A program made the translations under genes and the position numbers. From Coprinellus micaceus (Eukaryota > Basidiomycota > Agaricomycetes > Agaricales > Psathyrellaceae): DNA of 64,000 bases. Shown piece after piece: positions 1-10,059 of this stretch. Where the stretch lies: NCBI GenBank assembly GCA_951394405.1, contig OX596341.1, forward strand, positions 1,116,001 through 1,180,000. Reading direction: 5' to 3'. Position 1 is the stretch's first letter; every line of letters starts with the position of its first letter. The notes under the pieces were generated by a model. The model worked only from the letters and a program-made list of their open reading frames with translations. It was not told the origin of the DNA and made no database searches.

Positions 1-1305
1 CCGAGGAAGGATTCCGCCCCCGCGAAAAACCCGGTTGGACGCGGACAGGCGAAACCTGAGGCTTCACGAAAACCCAACCAAAGAACTACTGTAGAGGAAG
101 TGACCGATGATGAGGCAGATGGGGAGTATAAGCGCGGACCTCCGAAGAGAGGAAAGACGTTGTTCGAGAGCAGACCCGCTAAAGGGGTACGGTTCGCAGA
201 CAAAGGAGGCGAAGTTGGGGGGACAAAAAGGGTGAAGGTTCCCGAACGCCCTTACGTAGATGTACCACCGTTGTCAACGGCGTACAAAAACGGACCTTTG
301 AAACCGCCCCTTCGGGTGGATGAAAAGGATCGTGATCCCCTTCCGAGCATCGAGAAGCGCAACCCGGCTTTTAAACGGCAGGCTCCGATCGAAGAGGAGG
401 AGTCCGCGAGAAGAATAATGGAGGAGCTATTGAACGCTAAGTTCACCACGAGTTTGAAAGATCTTGCGAGCATCTCGCCGCAAGCAAGAGAATATTTGCG
501 GAAGATGATCACGAAAAGGAAAGTAGCCGTAGAACCCAAGGCGTCGGATCTGGAATACCAGCTCTTGTCTCTCATTGACCTGATGACCAACGAGAAACGC
601 GAGCAAGTAGTACAGATGTGCGTTCTGCTGGGTGACGAGACGGAGGAACCGGAGGAGGATCGCGAAGCAGAGGACTACTTGGACGTAAATACCTTACCGG
701 CCGCCCAATTCTTTGTGGCAGAGGGCTTGGAAGGCGTCCCAGACGGTTCCCTTATTGCTCGCGATCCTGTTGAACAGTACCTCAACTCGTTGGAAGATGG
801 AGAAGACCCGAGGCCTATAATGGTGGCCAAGGAGTCAGTAGCATTGCGAACTGTGTACCCTAAAATCAATGGACCTCAGAAGGCAGAGGTACTCTTGGAT
901 ACCGGTTCTCAGATCTGCTCTATGGATAGCGACGTCGCGAGGAACTTAGGCTTGACCTGGGACCCCGATATAATCATTAATTTGCAGTCGGCTAATCGCA
1001 CCATGGAGAAGACTTTGGGACTGGCGAGGAACGTGGAATTCGACTTTGGAGGAGTCACGGCTTATTTGCAGTTGCATATTATCCGGCGACCAGCGTACCA
1101 AGTTCTGTTGGGACGACCCTTCGACGTGACCGTGACTAGTGAGGTCACGAACAAAGCGAATGGGGATCAGACTATTACTATTCGAGACCCGAACACGGGG
1201 AAAAAGATGACCCTGCCCACGTACCCGAGAGGCCGACCCCCTATGGGCGTTCAGAAGGAACTGCAGGATTTTCAGGAAAGGAGTTTTCGGGCCTCGAGGA
1301 TCTGA
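1..1305 (+). CDS. Gag C-terminus plus retropepsin, partial at 5' end
   Basis: The frame is open from the first base of the window to the TGA at 1303-1305, so the N-terminus (most of gag) is missing. The left part is charged and low-complexity (Lys, Arg, Glu, Pro rich), as in nucleocapsid or linker regions. From about base 880 there is a retroviral-type aspartic protease with the flap-side active motif VLLDTGSQICSMDS (catalytic DTG). A later hydrophobic stretch ending VLLGRPFD is the usual second half of a retropepsin fold. The product would process the Gag-Pol polyprotein. The pol frame is open through the end of this ORF in the -1 frame, so the two are probably linked by ribosomal frameshifting. 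Confidence 0.85.
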   Translation, partial: PRKDSAPAKNPVGRGQAKPEASRKPNQRTTVEEVTDDEADGEYKRGPPKRGKTLFESRPAKGVRFADKGGEVGGTKRVKVPERPYVDVPPLSTAYKNGPLKPPLRVDEKDRDPLPSIEKRNPAFKRQAPIEEEESARRIMEELLNAKFTTSLKDLASISPQAREYLRKMITKRKVAVEPKASDLEYQLLSLIDLMTNEKREQVVQMCVLLGDETEEPEEDREAEDYLDVNTLPAAQFFVAEGLEGVPDGSLIARDPVEQYLNSLEDGEDPRPIMVAKESVALRTVYPKINGPQKAEVLLDTGSQICSMDSDVARNLGLTWDPDIIINLQSANRTMEKTLGLARNVEFDFGGVTAYLQLHIIRRPAYQVLLGRPFDVTVTSEVTNKANGDQTITIRDPNTGKKMTLPTYPRGRPPMGVQKELQDFQERSFRASRI

Positions 1306-1418
1306 TCGCTTGTGATCAGGGAGAAATAGGACTGGTTGTTGAACACGACCATGAAACGGGAGAGTTATACTTTACCCAAGCTATTCAGCCCGAAACTAAC
1401 CAGTTCCGAGAAGACGAG

Positions 1419-4400
1419 TTGCAATGGGCGTTTGTACAGATGGCGTATGCGAATAGAAGCGAGTTGAAAGAAGAGGATCGTGAAGCCGTTGAGGTGCTGT
1501 ACCAGCATGTGAAGATTCTAGAAGAGCAACACGCTCGGAGAACCTTGCAGAGTCTGGCAGGCGAAAAGGTCGAGGGCTCCGCTCAAGATAAAAAGGCGAA
1601 AGCTAAAATCAAGGGTGTGTCCTCGGGAACCAAGTACAAGAAGGTAGCAGACAAGGTGAAACCTGTGTTAGGCTCCCTCGACGAGAAATTCAGGATCGTG
1701 AGGAACATTACGGGGGATCCGCTTGCGGACCTACCTACGTTACCCACAAATCCTGGACCTTTCCGACCGACGGGGAGATATACGCAGGAACGCATGGAAG
1801 CCATGGATAAGGCTCACGACGGGCCCTTTCTGTTGCCAGAAGAGAGGAAACTCCTTCACGCTTTCATGATGTTGCACCACCTCGGTTTTGCTTGGGATGA
1901 CACGGAGCGGGGCAGCTTCAAGCTGAAATACTTCCCTCCAGTCGAGATCCCGACCGTACCGCACACTCCTTGGGTTCTGAAAAATATCCCGATTCCTCCT
2001 GGACTGTACGATCGAGTATGCGAAATGATTAGGAGTAAGATAGATGCCGGTGTGTATGAACCTTCCAACTCGTCCTATAGATCGAGATGGTTCTGCGTGC
2101 TCAAGAAAGATGGAGAAAGTCTTAGGATCGTGCACAGCTTGGAGCCTTTGAACGCGGTTACCATTGCTCACTCGGGTATCCCTCCCGCAACGGAGGATCT
2201 CGCAAGCAAGTTTGCAGGACGCTCGTGCGGAGGCTGCTTGGACCTGTACGTCGGATATGACGAACGAGTTCTCTCCGCCGCCTCTCGCGACTTAACTACC
2301 TTCCAAACCCCGTATGGCGCCATGAGATTGGTGACCCTTCCTATGGGATGGACCAACTCGGTACCCATTTTCCACGATGACGTGACCTATATTCTGCAAG
2401 AAGAAATACCTGATGTGACTTGGCCCTTCCTGGACGATGTACCGGTGGGAGGCCCAACCTCGCGATACGAAAACCCAGACGGAACGTATGAAACCATTCC
2501 TGAAAACAATGGTATCCGGCGATTTGTCTGGGAACAGTTCGAGAGGCTGAACAGAGTCGTACAGAGAATGACTTACGCAGGAGGCACGTTTTCAGGAAAG
2601 AAATCGATACTATGCGCAGACGAATTCGTGGTAGTAGGCCACCTCTGTTCCTACACGGGACGGAAGCCTCTCCCAGAGCGTGTCGGTGTGATCGAGCGGT
2701 GGGGACCTTGCAAGGAGGTGAAAGACGTACGAGCATTCCTAGGGACTATTGGAACCATGCGAATATTCATAAAGGACTTTGCAAAGAGAGCTGAGCCTAT
2801 TCAAAAGTTGACTCGCCAAGATATAACCTTTCACTGGGGTCGCGAGCAAGAGGAGGCTATGGATGACTTGAAAGAAGCGATTAGAGTGGCTCCCTGTCTG
2901 AAGTCTATTGACTATTCAAACGGGACCGAGATCAAGCTATCTGTCGACACCTCTTACCACGCGATCGGTTGGTATATCAGCCAACAGGACCCTGAGGACC
3001 CCAAGAAATGGTGGTATGTGCGCTTTGGGTCAACACTCATGTCACCTCGAGAAGCGAGATACTCGCAACCCAAGAGGGAATTATTTGGGCTCATGAGGGC
3101 GTTGAACGAGAACAGATACTGGTTAGCCGGATGTCGACGCTTAGTAGTAGAGACCGACGCGAAATACATCAAAGGAATGTTGAACAATCCTGAGATGGGT
3201 CCGAATGCGACTATAAACCGCTGGATCGAGAACGTGCTCTTCTATCACTTCGAGCTAAGGCATGTTGCAGGAAAGACGTTCGCAGCGGACGGGCTCTCGC
3301 GGCGACCGCAGGCACCAGGAGATCCCGAACAACAACCTTGGGACCATACGGGGGAATGGGCGGACGGGTTAAGAGGATATTCAAAACCTGACGCTAACGA
3401 TCCCGAACCTCTGGACTTCGAGGAGTTCAAACATGAGATAGACACAAGAGGAGGGTATTTGCTGGAGGAGGTTGATGAGAATGATTATTTCGAAGCGGAT
3501 TATGAGATGGAAGCGGTAGAATACCAGTTCGTGAACGTGGAGATGCTGCCCGACAAAGAGGAGTTTACTTCGAGCGAGGTCGTCAAAGAATATGACGAGT
3601 CGCGAAGGAGTCCCTTTGCTCGAGAATGGGACGAACGCTTACCCAGAATACGCGAATGGCTGAAAGGGACGTTGAAAGTGCCCAAGGGCATGAACACCAA
3701 GGAAGCCGCGAAATGGGTTCGCGATTGTAGTCACTTCTACGAGAAAGAAGGGAAATTCTACCGAAGGCAAGCCGGACACCCACAACTGGTGGTCCCGATC
3801 AAGGAACGAATGTACATCCTTCGGGCAGCGCATGATGACCTGGGACATCGAGGGGCTTGGGCCACTACCCAGACACTGCACAAGCGGTTCTGGTGGCCTG
3901 ATCTCGAAGCGGACGTGACCTGGTATGTGAAGACATGTCACCTATGTCAAGTAAGGACAAGGTTACTCTTGAGGGTCCCGCCCACTGTAACGGAGACTCC
4001 CTCGATTTTCCAAGTTCTTCACGCAGATGTAATGAACATGACTCCGGCTAGTAACGGATGCAAGTTTATTGTCCAAGGCAGATGTGCGCTCTCGTCTTGG
4101 ATGGAAGGCAAGGCGATAAGAAACGACGACGGAGCTTCCATTGGAGCCTGGCTCATGGATATAATCACGCGCTGGGGTTGTATGAGCGAAATTGTCACGG
4201 ATAACGGAGGCTCGTTCGAGAAGGCGACGGCTTGGCTACAGAAGAAATACGGGATTTCAGGTATAAAGATTTCCCCTTACAACTCTAAAGCCAACGGTCG
4301 GGTAGAACGTCCTCACTACGACGTGCGAGACATGCTATACAAATCGACGGGAGGGAAAACAAGCCAATGGTTCTGGTACTTCCCGCAAATATTGTGGGCG

Positions 4401-5006
4401 GACAGAGTCACGATCCGGAAACGTTTCGGTGTCTCGCCGTTCTTCATGGTGACAGGTGCCGAACCAGTGCTGCCCCTGGATATTCAGGAGGCTACATGGC
4501 TGGTGGAACCACCAACGGGCCCCCTTACTACAGGTGAGTTGATTGCTCAACGTGCGCGAGCCCTTGCAAAACATAAGACCTTGGTTGACGACATGAGAAA
4601 GAGAGTGGATAAAGAGAAGAGAATGCGAGTAGAGCAGTACGAGCGTGATCACGAAGCCGTCATACGCGACTTTAAGTTTAAGCGAGGCGACTTGGTGCTC
4701 ATGAGGAACACGAGCATAGAAAAGAGTCTCGATAAGAAAATGAAGGCAAGATATTTAGGACCGTTGGTAGTAGTCTCGAGAAACAGGGGAGGGGCCTACA
4801 TATTAGCAGAAATGGATGGGTCTGTACTACAGAACCCAGTAGGCGCGTTCAGGGTAATTCCTTATCTCGCCCGAAAGTCCATCACGCTCCCTAGTAGTAT
4901 CGAGGACTTTGTGGATATTCGGAAAGAAACCTTGGTTGAAATGGAACAAGAGGAGGACGATGGCGCCCGAGAAGATTATACCTTCAAAGGGATGCCTAAA
5001 TCGTGA
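1419..5006 (+). CDS. Pol polyprotein: reverse transcriptase, RNase H, integrase
   Basis: About 1195 aa. There is no ATG near the start; the frame is open upstream through the gag stop (to at least base 1160), so the 1419 start is only the first start-like codon and translation by -1 frameshift from gag-pro is likelier. RT: the palm has CLDLYVGYD (first Asp) and FLDDV in place of the usual YxDD box, with both Asp kept. RNase H: DTS, then the E of ELFGLMRAL, then VVETDAK. Integrase: an HHCC zinc finger (HDDLGHRG ... CHLCQ), then D of HADVMNM, D of IVTDNGGSF and E of ANGRVERP, a complete DDE triad. No chromodomain is visible at the C-terminus. No internal stop, so the copy looks recently active or well conserved. 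Confidence 0.92.
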   Translation: MQWAFVQMAYANRSELKEEDREAVEVLYQHVKILEEQHARRTLQSLAGEKVEGSAQDKKAKAKIKGVSSGTKYKKVADKVKPVLGSLDEKFRIVRNITGDPLADLPTLPTNPGPFRPTGRYTQERMEAMDKAHDGPFLLPEERKLLHAFMMLHHLGFAWDDTERGSFKLKYFPPVEIPTVPHTPWVLKNIPIPPGLYDRVCEMIRSKIDAGVYEPSNSSYRSRWFCVLKKDGESLRIVHSLEPLNAVTIAHSGIPPATEDLASKFAGRSCGGCLDLYVGYDERVLSAASRDLTTFQTPYGAMRLVTLPMGWTNSVPIFHDDVTYILQEEIPDVTWPFLDDVPVGGPTSRYENPDGTYETIPENNGIRRFVWEQFERLNRVVQRMTYAGGTFSGKKSILCADEFVVVGHLCSYTGRKPLPERVGVIERWGPCKEVKDVRAFLGTIGTMRIFIKDFAKRAEPIQKLTRQDITFHWGREQEEAMDDLKEAIRVAPCLKSIDYSNGTEIKLSVDTSYHAIGWYISQQDPEDPKKWWYVRFGSTLMSPREARYSQPKRELFGLMRALNENRYWLAGCRRLVVETDAKYIKGMLNNPEMGPNATINRWIENVLFYHFELRHVAGKTFAADGLSRRPQAPGDPEQQPWDHTGEWADGLRGYSKPDANDPEPLDFEEFKHEIDTRGGYLLEEVDENDYFEADYEMEAVEYQFVNVEMLPDKEEFTSSEVVKEYDESRRSPFAREWDERLPRIREWLKGTLKVPKGMNTKEAAKWVRDCSHFYEKEGKFYRRQAGHPQLVVPIKERMYILRAAHDDLGHRGAWATTQTLHKRFWWPDLEADVTWYVKTCHLCQVRTRLLLRVPPTVTETPSIFQVLHADVMNMTPASNGCKFIVQGRCALSSWMEGKAIRNDDGASIGAWLMDIITRWGCMSEIVTDNGGSFEKATAWLQKKYGISGIKISPYNSKANGRVERPHYDVRDMLYKSTGGKTSQWFWYFPQILWADRVTIRKRFGVSPFFMVTGAEPVLPLDIQEATWLVEPPTGPLTTGELIAQRARALAKHKTLVDDMRKRVDKEKRMRVEQYERDHEAVIRDFKFKRGDLVLMRNTSIEKSLDKKMKARYLGPLVVVSRNRGGAYILAEMDGSVLQNPVGAFRVIPYLARKSITLPSSIEDFVDIRKETLVEMEQEEDDGAREDYTFKGMPKS

Positions 5007-5042
5007 GCCACAGTTCACCGAGGACGGCGAAGATTTTAAGTT

Positions 5043-5059
5043 GGGGGGAGAGAGGAGAG
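5043..5059 (+). other. Polypurine tract 1 (directly after pol)
   Basis: An uninterrupted 17-base G/A run preceded by AAGTT, 37 bases after the pol stop. This is where a compact Ty3/gypsy element would prime plus-strand synthesis. A second tract with the same AAGTT-N-GGGGGAG core lies at 10046-10059, so this one may be a central or ancestral tract. Confidence 0.5.
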
Positions 5060-5186
5060 TAATACTCCGATCAACCATTAATATTCAATCAGAGCCAATA
5101 AATTTCGAAGTTTACACTACGAAGCGGGACACGAAGTCGGAATTGGATGATCGAGACTCGGGGAAAGTAACGTTGAGTAGGTCTAG

Positions 5187-6447
5187 TCAGGTGGAACGAA
5201 CGAGAGCAGACTTAAGCTGACTATACTCGTCATTGAGATGTTCGAAAATAGAAGTCTCAATAGAAATACGATGGATAGAGCGGACCATCTGAATCTTGAG
5301 GTCACCGAGAACACCACGGAGGGTATCTTCATCCTTAGCGCGATCCTTGAAACCGTCGATAGCACGATGAGCGCGAGCAACCACGTCGGAGACGAAGGTG
5401 TTGGAAACAGCGCCATCGTCCACTAAACATAATCGTGAGACGGAATACAAAAGGAAAAAGCGAAAGGAGAACATACAGAAGTCGAGGAGAGCAGAGTCAG
5501 GGAAGGGACGACGGAATCCCACAAAGGGAGCTGAGACATCCTTGCTAGACTCAGCATTTCCACGAGCGGCCTCAGCATGAATGCGAGGGCGTTTACCTCC
5601 AGTGGTAATGCGAGTGGTGGGAGCTCCCGAGTCAAACGGAACAGACTCCTGGGCCTTCTGAGAGCCGCGAGTAGAGATGCGAGAGCTCTGAGGGATGAAT
5701 CACGATCAAAATCCGAGAAGAAGAGAAAAAGAGAGAACGAACCAAGGACTTGGCTTTATCAGTCTCGGGTTCCTTCGCTTTCTCCTCCTCTTCACGATGC
5801 TTCTTAGCGGCGTCCTTCTTCTTCTTAGACTTGGACTTGACGACCTCAGGGGTAGACGAGGTAGCCTCCTCGAGGCCATCCTCATCATCCACTGCCATCG
5901 AATCGTCAACCGCAGCGACCGGAAGCGCATCTAGAGGAGAAGAAAGACTCAGGAGCAGAACGCCAGACGTCAAGGCACGATGATACTCACCCGGAGCGGG
6001 AACACGATACTCCTTGAGAATACGACCATATTCCAGGAGGGCGGAAACCCCAGCATGCTGGAACGAGAGACGTTCGCCACGCCAAGCGCTGATATGCGCG
6101 TACAAAACGGCACAGACGTTCTGGACGAGCTGGCGGAACTTGGGGTTCGTCTCGAGAACGTTGCGAGTAGCGTCGTCGTATTTCTAGAGTAAAAGCAGTC
6201 AGTAAGAGAGTGGGATCGAGAGCAAAGGTGAACAACGTACCACAAGGGATACCGTGCCCTCCAACAACGTCGCAATATGACGCATATGAATAGGAAGCGG
6301 GGTCCCAGTGTCGTTGTCCTTGCAAGAGTGAAAAGCGAGAGTACGACGCTCGCGAAGGTCGTCAGCGAGGAAGTTCAGGGATTCCTGTTTCTCGGTCAAC
6401 GAGGAGAGGAATTCAGTAATAACGAGGTTGTCGTCGAGAGCAGCCAT
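5187..6447 (-). CDS. Hypothetical charged protein, antisense gene B of the retroelement
   Basis: Spliced gene, exons (high to low) 6447-6241, 6183-5743, 5687-5477, 5422-5187. The three introns are 54-57 nt with GTACGT, GTTCGT and GTATGT donors and all phases agree, giving 364 aa. No family is recognised. The N-terminal 130 residues look globular and helical (start MAALDDNLVITEF). The centre is highly acidic then Lys-rich (DDEDGLEE, then KSKSKKKKD and an EEEEKAKEPE run), suggesting a nuclear or nucleic-acid-associated coiled-coil region. The C-terminal 100 residues are again helical. It runs against pol and shares strand and spacing with gene A upstream. A further upstream exon is possible, because a GTGAGT...CCACAG intron could precede the chosen ATG. 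Confidence 0.6.
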
Positions 6448-7199
6448 GATCGAGGATGGTGAAGAAACTGTGGAGAAAGGTAGAGAGGTTTTATACCTGT
6501 TCAACTCACGAAGATCGGGCCTAGGACATCTCGAATCAAACCCCGTGTGAACCCACCGAGATCTGGAGATGCGATTTGCGAGGTGCTGAGAAGACGGTCC
6601 TTGTCGAATGATAACTCGTGCATAAGCTCGCGAAGAGCGTACCCGCGACCATGTATCCAATGAGAAGGCTTGCGAAGCCCGGTGCGATAAGAAAATTGCA
6701 TAGGAACCGTTCGCGTACGAAGGAGACAGGGGAGCAATGAGACCCGTGTTCCCGGTACTCGCAACAATCGTTGGATCCCTCATGGTTTCGTGAGCACGAA
6801 CAAAGCACGAAAAAGATAAGGAAAAGGATGCGCTGCGCCATCCTCTTGGGTCGATTCAGGCTCACGAGAAGGAGAGCCGTCCGAAAAACCGAGCTTAACC
6901 AGAATCACGCGAGTCGGATCGAGAGTCATGCGGATTGATAATTGTTATGAAGGCCGGACTCTACTACAGGTAAAGAAGTAGTAAAGGAAGGAGGACGCTG
7001 TGGGAGGTCCGGCAATACGAGTGCAAATTGTTCGAGGTAGTAGTACAATTAGAGGAACGCGAACGACGAGGCGGAAGGACGACTTGCGATCACGAAGGGT
7101 AAGCTCAACCCCGGAAAACTCGAAACACGAGTCCGAAGGAGCACCTCCGCGCGGTCACGAAGAGGGAGACCGCCAAGACGAACGAGTACTCGACACAAC
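6448..7199. other. Gap between the antisense genes, with one possible extra exon
   Basis: About 750 bases between gene B start and gene A stop. On the minus strand around 6500-6780 there are stop-free frames, one with a plausible peptide (SQIASPDLGGFTRGLIRD) ending at a GTGAGT donor, that could be a 5' exon of gene B. Frames do not join unambiguously, so it is not annotated as coding. Confidence 0.35.
6489..6495 (-). promoter_or_regulatory. TATA-like box of antisense gene B
   Basis: TATAAAA on the minus strand, 42 bases upstream of the proposed ATG at 6447. It also lies within the alternative upstream intron, so its use is uncertain. Confidence 0.4.
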
Positions 7200-9628
7200 T
7201 CAATCATCTTCTCCCGCAGGGTAGGAGAGCTCGAGGTTGTCAACAGGAGCTGCGTCATTGTCACCGTCTCCCTCAGACAGGTCCATGTCTTCCTCTCCAT
7301 CGTCGGGCACGTACTCGCTACCCTCATCGTCGGAATTCCCCGCCTGAATTGTGAAGATCGCCGCCGCGTACTCTGCGTCCCAGTTACCGACCGAAGGACC
7401 AGGGGAGTCGAGAAGATTTGCTTCGTTGATGACGGGGACTTCTTCTCGAGCCTCCTCAGGTTCAGCAGCGGAGACGGAAGTCGCAGCGTTAGTCGCAGTC
7501 GAGGGAGAGCCGGTAGACGAGAGAGCGTAGAGCCCGTTAGCTTCGCGAGCTTGGTGGACGTACTCAGACAGATCGGCGGCGATGACAGGACCTATGAGGT
7601 CGCTGTCGACGACCTCGCGAGCCTGAGTATACGCACCAGACTCGGCGATCTGCTTCGCGAACTCCTCGGTTTCGTGAGTATCGACGTGGTTGAGAACGCG
7701 AGCAATCTCCTGCTTAGTGCAGAGGAGAGAAGTGGAGATCGCGGAGAAGGCGGCCTCTTGAATCTCCAGGAGAGCGGTCTGCTCATCGTGAAGACGAAGC
7801 AAGCGATCGAGATCTTCGCGAGAAGGATTGTAAGAAGGAACGACCGGGGGAGGAACAGCGACACCAGACTCACTGGCGGGCGAAGCTTGACCAGCGAGAT
7901 AGGAGATCGAACGAGCGACGACTGCGTCCGCAAGCGTAGGAGGGCTGTCTTTCGAGTTCTTGGGCCGGTGAGGAACGAAGGAGCACGTATGCTTGCCTCG
8001 ATGGCATGGCTTACACTTCTCGTACAACGCATTCTGACCCAGAGAAAGGTCATCGCGAGGAACGCAGAGGTGCGGAGCTACGAAGCAACGAGTACAGGGG
8101 CCTCGCATCTAGGAAGATAAGTAAGGAGGGATCGTGAGGAGAAGAGAGTAAAGAAAACGTACGGAGCCCTTGACGTGAGGCAGATTCGAGACGCGAGCCA
8201 TTGTAGCACTGCTCACGTACCCGTAAGGCGGGAGAACGGCAGCCATGTAATTAAAGGCCTCCTTCTTCTGCTTCTCGGTCGTGTGGGGGCTCCAGATAAC
8301 GCCGTCGTCCGAAGTAATAAAGATGGGCTCGCGACGAGGAGGTTTAACCGATTTGAAGTGAGCAGGCTTGCGATCGGGAGCTTTGGCAGGGACAGGCCCG
8401 GTGAGGAGGTCCTCCTCCGACAGCACCTCGGTCTTGCGTTCAGGAACGGTGACGTCCATAGGCGAAAGACGACGCGGTGCTCCCGAACGACTCGCCGGTG
8501 TAGCTGGCTGAGGAATCTCCTAAGGAAGAAAGACCAGAGTGAGAGAAAAGAAGATAGGAACGAGAGCACGAACGTACCAGGCCCGCGCGATAGTTAGGAA
8601 TCGGTTGAACACGAAGATTGCGAGTAGGGGTAGGAACGGGAGTCCCGGAAAGGTTCTTGCGTTTCTGACCACGACGAGGACTATCCGAGCCCAGTGCGCT
8701 TAGTATTCGAGAACAAGAGCCTCTAAGAAGGGAGGACTCACGTTTGAGGCAAAGCTGTGGCCGGAGTCTGTGGAGTCTCGGGAGCGTCAAGGTCGATGAC
8801 TTCAGCGTTAGCCGGAGGGGGAACGCGCGGACGAGCAGGGATGTGGGGTGGTTCACGACGATCTTCACGACGACGAGGAATACGAGAAGTCGATCCGGGG
8901 TTGATAGTAGCAGCAGGTTGAAGAGGAGGGGTAGGACGAGTAAGGCCGGAAGAACTAGAAGTAGCTAACAGGGAAACACGTCAATAACGCCAAAACGCGT
9001 TCGCGAACCCAGAGAAACTACGCACCGGCAGGGGGAGTCTGAGTTGGAAGAGGAATCGAGATTAAGGAGCCGTACGTATCGAGACCCGTAGCCCGAGGAT
9101 AGCATCGACTGTATTCCGAGACGGTGCGAGGCCAAGGGACGGGGCCAAGCCAGTCGTCAAATGAAGCGTAGGGCGGGAATTGCGCGACTATAAGATCGCG
9201 AAGGCGTCCGGGAGTGAGGAAGTGCTGAGCAACGAGTCCGAAGCCTTTACAGAGGTCGACGTAGGGTAGGCAGTTTTCGAACACGGGGAGTTGAGAAGAA
9301 CGGAGCTGAAGAAAGAATGAGTATACGAAGCGAGTTGAGAGCACGATCACGTACCAATTCTGCGAATAAGTCACTGATCGTAGCCTCTGTACCCGGGACG
9401 GTCGCGTAATCCTTAGACTTGAGAGCACGCCCAGCCTCTCGAAGGAGGTGGAGCGCGTCGACTTTCGGGGCGAGGAACGCGAACGGATCGGTATCGAGAG
9501 ACATGGGCAGGTAGAGACCGAAGGGCGTGAAGAAACAATGATCTGGGAGGTCAGGTATATATGTGAAAGGCGAACGAGCTTCGAGAGCTAGAAAAGAAGC
9601 ACTCACAAGGCGGATTCGTCTGGAACAT
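7200..9628 (-). CDS. Hypothetical protein with Zn2Cys6-like cysteine cluster, antisense gene A of the retroelement
   Basis: Seven exons (high to low): 9628-9607, 9542-9355, 9305-9026, 8964-8742, 8698-8578, 8519-8163, 8108-7200. All introns are 43-64 nt, donors GTGAGT/GTACGT/GTGCGT, phases consistent, 699 aa. The start peptide (MFQTNPPY) is created across intron 1. Residues about 240-300 are Pro/Thr/Arg-rich. Residues about 402-438 hold C-x2-C-x6-C-x16-C-x2-C-x5-C, like a fungal Zn2Cys6 binuclear cluster with a long middle linker. A helical segment follows, then a very acidic C-terminus. The exon 4/5 acceptor could instead be 18 bases further in (same frame). A role in DNA or RNA binding is inferred only from the cysteines. 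I do not recognise a named family. Confidence 0.62.
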
Positions 9629-10050
9629 GTCTACCTGAAAGTTTGTTTGAGCGCGGCGAGGTTAGGAAATGAATAGCCGCAGTATCCGCGCAATTCGGAC
9701 TCGTGAACCCATCCCGATGCTCCCTTTCTATGAAACTGGGATAGTGAGCGCCACGGGATCAGACGGCGACGTCACCGTGCTCACCTCCCTGTCTTCATAG
9801 AGATAGCACCAGGGAGCGCGATCGTGAGCCCGATGCTCAGAAAAGTGTGCTGCGGAACCGGAGATCTAAGCCATGGGAAAACACGAGGCTTCGATCGCGA
9901 GCTAGACGCCGAAAGTTCCAGAGAGAAAAAGTCTGATGGCGACGTACCCGTAGCAATCGAACGACTTGGGACGAGTGGAATGAAGCTTGGGATGAAGGTG
10001 CCTGTACGAAGGAGCTCAGTAATCGACTGAGGACAGTCGAGATCTAAGTT
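9629..10050 (-). other. Possible upstream coding exons of the antisense region
   Basis: On the minus strand a stop-free, coding-looking stretch begins after a good acceptor (CTAAC...CCTCAG, near 10022) and ends at a GTGAGC donor (9783). It could continue through a second exon (9733-9630) across a CTATCCCAG acceptor. It would give a Ser/Pro-rich peptide of about 110-130 residues ahead of gene A, but no joined frame with gene A is certain. Confidence 0.3.
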
Positions 10051-10059
10051 AGGGGGAGA
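10051..10059 (+). other. Polypurine tract 2, before putative 3' LTR
   Basis: AAGTT followed by AGGGGGAGA and then TGATACG. This is the layout expected at the internal-region/3' LTR junction. Same core as the tract at 5043. Confidence 0.5.

Noticed and set aside
5043..5200. Placing the 3' LTR directly after the first polypurine tract
   Set aside because: The sequence after 5059 (TAATACTC...) does not begin TG and leads into the antisense gene; the TGAT start after the second tract fits better.
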